Part shown: piece by piece, positions 6,566 through 11,226 of the stretch
Layout of the letters: each line of letters begins with the position of its first letter
Numbering within the stretch: the stretch's first letter is position 1
From: DASYTH01 sp035762905
Lineage (GTDB): Bacteria; Actinomycetota; Actinomycetes; Mycobacteriales; Pseudonocardiaceae
Direction: 5' to 3'
DNA: 11,226 bases
Assembly (NCBI RefSeq): GCF_035762905.1
Contig: NZ_DASUCC010000020.1
Span: 1 to 11,226 of the forward strand
Made by a program: the position numbers and the translations under genes
Notes under the pieces: generated by a model
Seen by the model: only the letters and a program-made list of their open reading frames with translations
The model's database searches: none
What the model was told of the DNA's origin: nothing

Positions 6566-8109
6566 CGCGTGCCCGCATCGTCGACACAGCGGTTGCTCTG
6601 CAGGAACGCGGTGTGCTGGGTGCCCTCGAAGGTGAGCAGCCCGCCGCCGAGCACCTTGGCCAGGTTCACCCCGGCCTCGTACGGCGTCGCCGGGTCCTTG
6701 GTTGTGGAGACCACCAGCACCGGAGGCAGGCCGGCGATCTGCGGCAGGTGCGGCTGGCTGGTGTTGGGCACCGGCCAGAACGCGCAGGCATCCAGTGCGC
6801 TGGTCGGTGGGTTGCCGTCGTCCAGGAACGGCGCGGCCGCCTTGTACCGGCGCTGCGCCTCCAGCACCACGTTCTTGTCGGTCACCCGAGGGTCGTCCAC
6901 GCACCGGATCGCGGTGAACGCGTCCTGCGTGGTCGAGTACCGCCCATCCGACCCGCGCTCCAGGTAGGTGTCGGCGAGCAGCATCAGCGTCTGCGCCTTG
7001 TTGCCCTTCAGCTCGGTCAATCCGGTGTTCAGGTACTCCCACAGCTCGTCGGCGTAGAGCGCCTGGATCACACCGGTCATGGCATCGGAGTAGGACAGCT
7101 TGCGGCCGTCCCCGACGTCGACCGGCCGCTCACCCAGCGGGCGCACCAGCCCCAGGAACTCGGTCAGCGCCTTGGCCGGGTCCTGGCCGAGCGCGCAATC
7201 CTGCCGCTGCACACACCAGGCCACGAAGTCGTCGAACGCCTTCTGGAAGCCCGCACCCTGCGCCACCAGTTCCTCGATCGGATCCTGGTTCGGATCCAGC
7301 GCCCCGTCCAGGACCATCGCCCGCACGTTGTTCGGGAACGTCTCGGCGTAGGTGCTGCCGATCCGGGTGCCGTACGAGTAGCCGAGGTAGGTCAGCTTCT
7401 CGTCACCGAGCGCCGAGCGCAGCACGTCCATGTCCTTGGCCACGTCCCGGGTGCCGATGTTGGCCAGCATCGCCGCACCCTTGCCGGTCCGCTCCGCGCA
7501 CTTGGTCGCGTAGTCCTTCTGGTCCGCCTCCAGCTTGGCCACCCCCGCCGGGGAGGCGTCCAGCTCGTCGTCGTCGGCCCGCTCGGCGTCCCGCTCGGCA
7601 TCGGTGAGACACCGCACCGTCGGCTCGCTCGACCCCACCCCACGCGGATCGAAGCCGACGAAGTCGAACCGCTGGCCGAGCTCGCTGTCCTCGGCCCCGC
7701 CGCCCAGCCGGGCCGCGGTGGCCAGGCCGGCCGCGCCCGGACCGCCCGGGTTGATCACCAGCGACCCGATCCGGCGCGCCTTGTCCCCGGCCGGCCGGCG
7801 GGACACCCCGAGGGTGATCGTGTCGCCGTCCGGTTTGGTGTAGTCGAGCGGTACGGTCAGCCGAGTGCACTGCACATCGTCGGAACCCAGTACCTCTCGG
7901 TCGCTGTCCGTCGCGGCGTACGGCTCGCAGTCACCCCAGCTCAGCGACTGCCCGTAGAACCGGTCAAGACCCCCGGGCACGGGTCCGGTCGGCCCGCGCT
8001 GTTCGATGTCCGGAGCCAGCGCGTTACCGGAGGTGGTTGTCGTGCACGAGGCGACGAGCGCGAGCACCATGGCCCATAAGAGGGGCATGGTGCGCAGGGA
8101 CCTGGTCAC
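6517..8109 (-). CDS. Secreted alpha/beta-hydrolase peptidase lipoprotein (S33, TAP-like; Hip1/CaeA-like)
   Basis: Exported serine hydrolase of 530 residues. From the chosen GTG start it has the signal peptide VTRSLRTMPLLWAMVLALVASC with lipobox VASC, making Cys22 the lipidated residue. The catalytic set is visible: oxyanion-region NPGGPG (120-125), nucleophile elbow GYSYGT (Ser245), acid in TTKDPATPYE (Asp472) and GTQHTAF (His499), followed by a C-terminal TAP-like domain. Ten cysteines follow the lipidated one, which fits disulfides in an extracytoplasmic protein. Relatives are Streptomyces SlpD/SlpE and tripeptidyl aminopeptidases and the mycobacterial cell-envelope protease Hip1 (CaeA). 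Natural substrates here are unknown. An ATG at 8145 would add 12 residues ahead of the basic region; I prefer 8109 because it gives a normal signal peptide. No Shine-Dalgarno precedes it, and CACTAT sits seven bases upstream (complement of 8117-8122), so it may also be leaderless. Divergent from secA2. Confidence 0.92.
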   Translation of the reverse strand: MTRSLRTMPLLWAMVLALVASCTTTTSGNALAPDIEQRGPTGPVPGGLDRFYGQSLSWGDCEPYAATDSDREVLGSDDVQCTRLTVPLDYTKPDGDTITLGVSRRPAGDKARRIGSLVINPGGPGAAGLATAARLGGGAEDSELGQRFDFVGFDPRGVGSSEPTVRCLTDAERDAERADDDELDASPAGVAKLEADQKDYATKCAERTGKGAAMLANIGTRDVAKDMDVLRSALGDEKLTYLGYSYGTRIGSTYAETFPNNVRAMVLDGALDPNQDPIEELVAQGAGFQKAFDDFVAWCVQRQDCALGQDPAKALTEFLGLVRPLGERPVDVGDGRKLSYSDAMTGVIQALYADELWEYLNTGLTELKGNKAQTLMLLADTYLERGSDGRYSTTQDAFTAIRCVDDPRVTDKNVVLEAQRRYKAAAPFLDDGNPPTSALDACAFWPVPNTSQPHLPQIAGLPPVLVVSTTKDPATPYEAGVNLAKVLGGGLLTFEGTQHTAFLQSNRCVDDAGTRYLVDLRLPETGTRCS

Positions 8110-8204
8110 GCTCGTGATAGTGCCATCGCAGGGTGCGGAACTCATCCACCATGGTGCACCGTTACCGTGCAGGGTCCGTTGTTCGAGCGAGGAGGTGGCC
8201 GCGG
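8110..8204. promoter_or_regulatory. Divergent peptidase-secA2 promoter region with overlapping palindromes
   Basis: This 95-bp spacer carries a perfect 10-bp palindrome, CACCATGGTG (8147-8156), overlapping a perfect 8-bp palindrome, GGTGCACC (8153-8160). On the plus strand GGAACT (8137-8142) and CGTT (8160-8163) are separated in the way ECF sigma-factor promoters are built, while TACCGT (8163-8168) could instead be a housekeeping -10 with no good -35. The secA2 ribosome binding site is AGGAGGT (8190-8196), eight bases before the GTG at 8205. It is the strongest Shine-Dalgarno in the window and decides that start over the in-frame GTG at 8133. Confidence 0.4.
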
Positions 8205-10565
8205 GTGGCTGCGTTCCTGCGGCGAGTCAAAGGTGGGTTTCAGCGATTCCTCGAGCGTCCGGCCACCGTAGACCTCTCGCACTACGACAAGGTGCTGAAG
8301 TCGATCGCGTGGCGGGAGAGCCGGGTCGAGAAGCTCACCGACGAGGAGCTGACCGCCGCGACGGCGGAGTTGCGCCGTTCGGATGAGGACACCGGCAAGG
8401 CGTTCGACGATACCGAGATCGTCCAGCTGTGCGCCCTTGGCCGGGAGGCTGCCCGGCGCGGGCTGTCCGAGCGGCCGTTCGACGTCCAGCTGATCGGCAT
8501 GATGGAGCTGCTCGCCGGGCATGTCGTTCAGATGGCCACCGGTGAGGGCAAGACGCTGGCCGGCGCGCTGGCCGCGGCCGGTTACGCCCTGCAGGGGCAT
8601 CCGGTGCACGTGATGACCGTCAACGACTACCTGGCGCAACGCGACGCGGAGTGGATGCGCCCGGTGTACGCCCTGCTCGGCGTCACGGTCGGCTGGGTCA
8701 ACCAGACCTCGACCCGCGAGGAGCGGCGCGCGGCCTACGCGGCCGACATCACCTACGGCTCGGTCAGCGAGATCGGCTTCGACGTGCTGCGCGACCGGCT
8801 GTGCACCTCGGCCGACGGGCCGGACGGGCCGGTGCAGGACGAGCCCGGCGTGGTGCTCATCGACGAGGCCGACTCGGTGCTGGTCGACGAGGCGCGGGTG
8901 CCGCTGGTGATGGCCGGCTCGACGGCGGACCACCAGACCGACCCGGAGGTCGCCAAGATCGTCCGGGTGCTCCAGCCGGGCACCCACTACCAGCGCGACG
9001 AGGACGGCCGCAACGCCTGGTTGACCGAGCGCGGCGCCCAGGTGGTGGAGAAGGCACTTGGCGGCATCGACCTGTACTCCGGCGAGCACAGCGACCGGCT
9101 GGCCGCGGTGAACGCGGCTCTGCACGCGCACGCGCTGCTGGAGCGGGACATCGACTACATCGTGCGGGACGGCAAGGTCCACCTGATCAACACCTCGCGC
9201 GGCCGGATCGCATTGCTGCAGCGGTGGCCGGACGGGCTGCAGGCGGCGGTGGAGGCCAAGGAGCGGCTCGCGCCCACCGAGAGTGGCGAGGTGCTCGACT
9301 CGATCACCGTGCAGGGGCTGGTCGGTCGTTACCCGATCGTGTGTGGCATGACCGGCACCGCCGTCGCGGTCTCCGAGCAGCTGCGCGAGTTCTATCAGCT
9401 GCGGGTCGCCGTGATCCCGCCGAACACGCCGTGCATCCGGGAGGACGAGCCGGACCGGATCTATGCCACCGAGAGCACCAAGGACGCGGCGATCATCGCC
9501 GAGATCGTGGCCACCCACGCGACCGGCCGGCCGATCCTGATCGGCACGGCCGACGTGGCCGAGTCCGAGCGAATGGCCGGCAAACTGGCCGAGGCCGACG
9601 TGCCGTGCGTGGTGCTGAACGCGAAGAACGACGCGCAGGAGGCGGCGATCGTCGCCGAGGCAGGCGCGTTCGGGGCGGTGACCGTGTCCACCCAGATGGC
9701 CGGGCGGGGCACCGACATCCGGCTGGGCGGCAAGGACTCGGCCGACCACGAGAAGGTCGCCGAGCTGGGCGGCCTGTACGTGATCGGCACCGGCCGGTAC
9801 CCGAGCAGCCGACTGGACGACCAGCTGCGCGGGCGAGCCGGCCGGCAGGGCGACCCCGGCGGGTCGGTGATCTTCGCCGCCCTGTCCGACGAGCTGGTCC
9901 AGGTGTACGCGCCGGACGCCACCGCGGGCGACGAGCCGGACGAGGACGGCCGGCTGATCGACCCCACGTCGCGGCGGTTCATCGAGCACGCCCAGCGGGT
10001 GTCCGAGGGGGTGCACCTCGAGGTGCACCGCAACACCTGGCGGTACACCAGGCTGATCGAGCACCAGCGCGGGGTGCTGCTCGAGTACCGCAACGAGCTG
10101 ATCGGCACCGACCTGGCCGAGACCGAGCTGGCGTCGATCAGCGGGGACCGCTGGTCCGACCTCACCGAGACGCTGGACGACGCGGTCCTCGAGGACGTCG
10201 CGCGGACGATCATGCTCTACCACCTGGACCGGTGCTGGACCGAGCACCTGGCGTTCCTTTCCGACGTCCGCGAGACCATCCATCTGCGGGCCCTCGCCCG
10301 CGAGACCCCGATCGACGAGTTCCACCGCGCGGCGATCCCGGCGTTCAAGAAGATCCCGGACGAGGTGGCTGCCCGCTCGGCCGAGACCCTCGAGACGGCG
10401 ACCATCACCGAGGCGGGCGTGGACATGGAGACCGCCGGCCTCATGCGCCCCACCTCCACCTGGACCTACATGGTCCACGACTCCCCGTTCGACACCGACG
10501 CCGAGCAGGCCCTGCAGCGGGTCCGCGCCATGCTGAAGAAGGTCAAGGGCAGCCGCCGCCGCTGA
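8205..10565 (+). CDS. secA2: Accessory Sec translocase ATPase SecA2
   Basis: Cytoplasmic/membrane-associated motor ATPase of 786 residues that drives export of a subset of proteins through SecYEG beside the essential SecA1. Mycobacterial SecA2 is about 780-810 residues. Visible parts: Walker A MATGEGKTL (110-118, Lys116), Walker B VLIDEAD (217-223), VCGMTGTA (379-386), STQMAGRGTDIRLGG (495-509), the arginine-finger motif QLRGRAGRQGDPGGS (540-554), and helical-scaffold sequence MLYHLDRCWTEHLAFLSDVR (from 670). It lacks the C-terminal zinc-binding tail of SecA1 and ends soon after RPTSTWTYMVHDSPF, nearly as in mycobacterial SecA2; the latter also lacks the helical wing. The GTG start at 8205 is chosen for its perfect AGGAGGT at eight bases. 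SecA2 exports virulence or envelope factors in mycobacteria; its cargo here is unknown. The neighbour upstream is a divergent secreted peptidase, and downstream lies only repeat sequence. Confidence 0.96.
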   Translation: MAAFLRRVKGGFQRFLERPATVDLSHYDKVLKSIAWRESRVEKLTDEELTAATAELRRSDEDTGKAFDDTEIVQLCALGREAARRGLSERPFDVQLIGMMELLAGHVVQMATGEGKTLAGALAAAGYALQGHPVHVMTVNDYLAQRDAEWMRPVYALLGVTVGWVNQTSTREERRAAYAADITYGSVSEIGFDVLRDRLCTSADGPDGPVQDEPGVVLIDEADSVLVDEARVPLVMAGSTADHQTDPEVAKIVRVLQPGTHYQRDEDGRNAWLTERGAQVVEKALGGIDLYSGEHSDRLAAVNAALHAHALLERDIDYIVRDGKVHLINTSRGRIALLQRWPDGLQAAVEAKERLAPTESGEVLDSITVQGLVGRYPIVCGMTGTAVAVSEQLREFYQLRVAVIPPNTPCIREDEPDRIYATESTKDAAIIAEIVATHATGRPILIGTADVAESERMAGKLAEADVPCVVLNAKNDAQEAAIVAEAGAFGAVTVSTQMAGRGTDIRLGGKDSADHEKVAELGGLYVIGTGRYPSSRLDDQLRGRAGRQGDPGGSVIFAALSDELVQVYAPDATAGDEPDEDGRLIDPTSRRFIEHAQRVSEGVHLEVHRNTWRYTRLIEHQRGVLLEYRNELIGTDLAETELASISGDRWSDLTETLDDAVLEDVARTIMLYHLDRCWTEHLAFLSDVRETIHLRALARETPIDEFHRAAIPAFKKIPDEVAARSAETLETATITEAGVDMETAGLMRPTSTWTYMVHDSPFDTDAEQALQRVRAMLKKVKGSRRR

Positions 10566-10577
10566 CCCAGCCCCGCC

Positions 10578-10619
10578 CCCCAACGGCTGTGGGGCCGGAT
10601 CCGGCAACCGGCTGCCCCA
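10578..10619 (+). terminator. Possible secA2 terminator (GC-rich stem-loops, no T-run)
   Basis: Starting 12 bases after the secA2 stop, CCCCA (10578-10582) can pair with TGGGG (10590-10594) around a 7-base loop. The same TGGGG can alternatively pair with CCCCA (10615-10619), enclosing the perfect palindrome GCCGGATCCGGC (10594-10605). These are competing GC-rich hairpins of the kind actinobacteria use in place of classic U-tailed terminators. The right half merges into the 21-bp repeat array, so the structure may partly reflect repeat sequence. Confidence 0.35.
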
Positions 10620-11142
10620 ACCAGGACTCGGGCGCTGGACCTCGGAACTCAGGCGCTGCACCTGGCAACACGGCTGTCCGAGCGGCAACTCGGCTGGCCC
10701 AACCAGGAACTCGGATGTTGGATCCGGCATTTCGGCTGCACCAACCCGGAACTCGGGCGCTGGCCCCGGAATTCAGCTGCTCGAGCCGGCAACTCGGCTG
10801 CCGCAACCAAGAACTCGGCCACCCCAACAGGAACTCAGGCACTGGACCTCGGAACTCAGGCGCCGCACCTGGCAACTCCGCTGCCCAAGCCAGCAACTCG
10901 GCTGACCCAACCAGGAACTCGGGAGCTGGACCCGGGAACTCAGGCGCCGCATCCGGCAACACGGCTGCCCAAGCCAGCAACTCGACTACCCCACACCAGG
11001 AACTCGGGAGCTGGACCCGGGAACTCAGGCGCCGCACCTGGCAACACGGCTGCCCAAGCCAGCAACTCGGCTGACTCAACCAGGAACTCGGGTGCTGGGC
11101 CCGGGAACTCGGGTGCCTGGAGGAGCGGTAACTCGGGAATAG
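10600..11142. repeat. Tandem array of about 25 degenerate 21-bp modules with 84-bp higher-order units
   Basis: Blocks start at 10600, 10621, 10641, 10662, 10683, 10703, 10724, 10745, 10766, 10786, 10807, 10828, 10848, 10869, 10890, 10911, 10932, 10953, 10974, 10996, 11017, 11038, 11059, 11080 and 11101, then decay. Each is 20-22 bp and shares a core of the form CCnG(G/C)AACTCgG. Four types recur in fixed order: A ccaggaactcgggagctgg, B ccgggaactcaggcgccgc, C ctggcaacacggctgccca, D ccagcaactcggctgaccc. A-B-C-D makes an 84-bp unit, clearest at 10828-10910, 10911-10995 and 10996-11079, with an older copy at 10621-10702 and a scrambled middle. Single-base length changes break every reading frame, so the array as it stands is not coding. 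No function can be assigned. Confidence 0.9.
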
Positions 11143-11226
11143 CCCCCCGGGGATCGGGGGTTGGGTGCGGTTCCTCGGGGCTGGGGATCGGGGGTTGGGG
11201 TTCCTCGGGGCTGGGGGTCGGGGTGG
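11143..11226 (+). repeat. G-rich tandem repeat with G-quadruplex potential
   Basis: After the palindrome CCCCGGGG (11145-11152) the plus strand repeats ggatcgggggttggg ... ttcctcggggctggg with a period of 34 bp, then 30 bp, up to the window end. At 11177-11200 four G-runs of 4-5 bases are separated by loops of 2, 3 and 2 bases, a textbook intramolecular G-quadruplex motif. The repeat differs in sequence from the 21-bp modules before it. It may continue past the right edge; no gene is visible in it. Confidence 0.8.

Noticed and set aside
5287..8079. 930-residue plus-strand open frame running through the exporter and opposite the peptidase
   Set aside because: It crosses two well-identified genes in wrong frames, and its composition (arginine, glycine and alanine runs) is typical of GC-rich shadows.
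8142..10730. 862-residue minus-strand open frame opposite secA2
   Set aside because: Antisense shadow of secA2, whose motifs are complete on the plus strand.
8651..11074. 807-residue plus-strand frame through secA2 into the repeat
   Set aside because: Within secA2 it is the wrong frame. In the repeat it changes register (NSG-type heptads, then QPGTR, then NQELG), showing indels unselected for coding.
10543..11079. 178-residue minus-strand frame across the 21-bp array
   Set aside because: It owes its openness to the stop-free repeat; the heptad pattern breaks where modules are 20 or 22 bp, and there is no Shine-Dalgarno.
10600..11142. CRISPR array
   Set aside because: The modules are contiguous and degenerate, without unique spacers between identical repeats, and no cas genes are present.
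1..11226. Mobile elements, tRNA genes, toxin-antitoxin or defence genes
   Set aside because: I looked for transposase or integrase motifs, cloverleaf sequences, and small paired genes, and saw none that could be supported.

Overview
The window comes from a high-GC actinobacterium. The coding regions are strongly G+C biased at third codon positions, GTG starts are common, and the gene set (SecA2, an LprG/P55 pair, a GlnA2-type glutamine synthetase) is typical of Mycobacteriales and Pseudonocardiales. The very long repeat-bearing spacer and the non-mycobacterial sequences suggest a Pseudonocardiaceae-like genome, but the exact genus cannot be read from this window.

Layout. Positions 1-38 are the first bases of a 16S rRNA gene that runs off the left edge on the minus strand. 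Positions 39-560 hold its leader (a boxA-like antitermination element and a small hairpin) and promoters: one very good TTGACC-N17-TAGAGT and one weaker upstream candidate. Next on the minus strand come glnA2 (561-1904) and, 23 bp upstream of it, an MFS transporter (1928-3229), probably one operon. The transporter is divergent from a GlxA-type AraC regulator (3282-4244, plus strand), its likely controller. The plus strand continues with an LppX/LprAFG-family lipoprotein (4345-5037) and, one base later, a DHA2-type MFS exporter (5039-6565). These match the mycobacterial LprG-Rv1410c (P55) operon, which moves triacylglycerol-type lipids and lipoglycans to the outer envelope. The exporter converges on, and overlaps by 49 bp, a minus-strand secreted S33-type serine peptidase lipoprotein (6517-8109, like mycobacterial Hip1/CaeA). 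This is divergent from secA2 (8205-10565, plus strand), the accessory Sec ATPase.

Positions 10566-11226 have no gene that I can support. They hold a degenerate array of about 25 modules of 21 bp, arranged in part as an 84-bp higher-order repeat of four module types, followed by a G-rich 30-34-bp repeat with strong G-quadruplex potential. Three further modules in the same 21-bp register lie downstream of the glxA-like gene (4257-4319), so this looks like a dispersed intergenic repeat family.

Taken together, the region is mostly core cell-envelope and secretion genes plus nitrogen metabolism next to an rRNA operon. I see no defence system, mobile element or biosynthetic cluster. The most novel element is the 21-bp repeat family.
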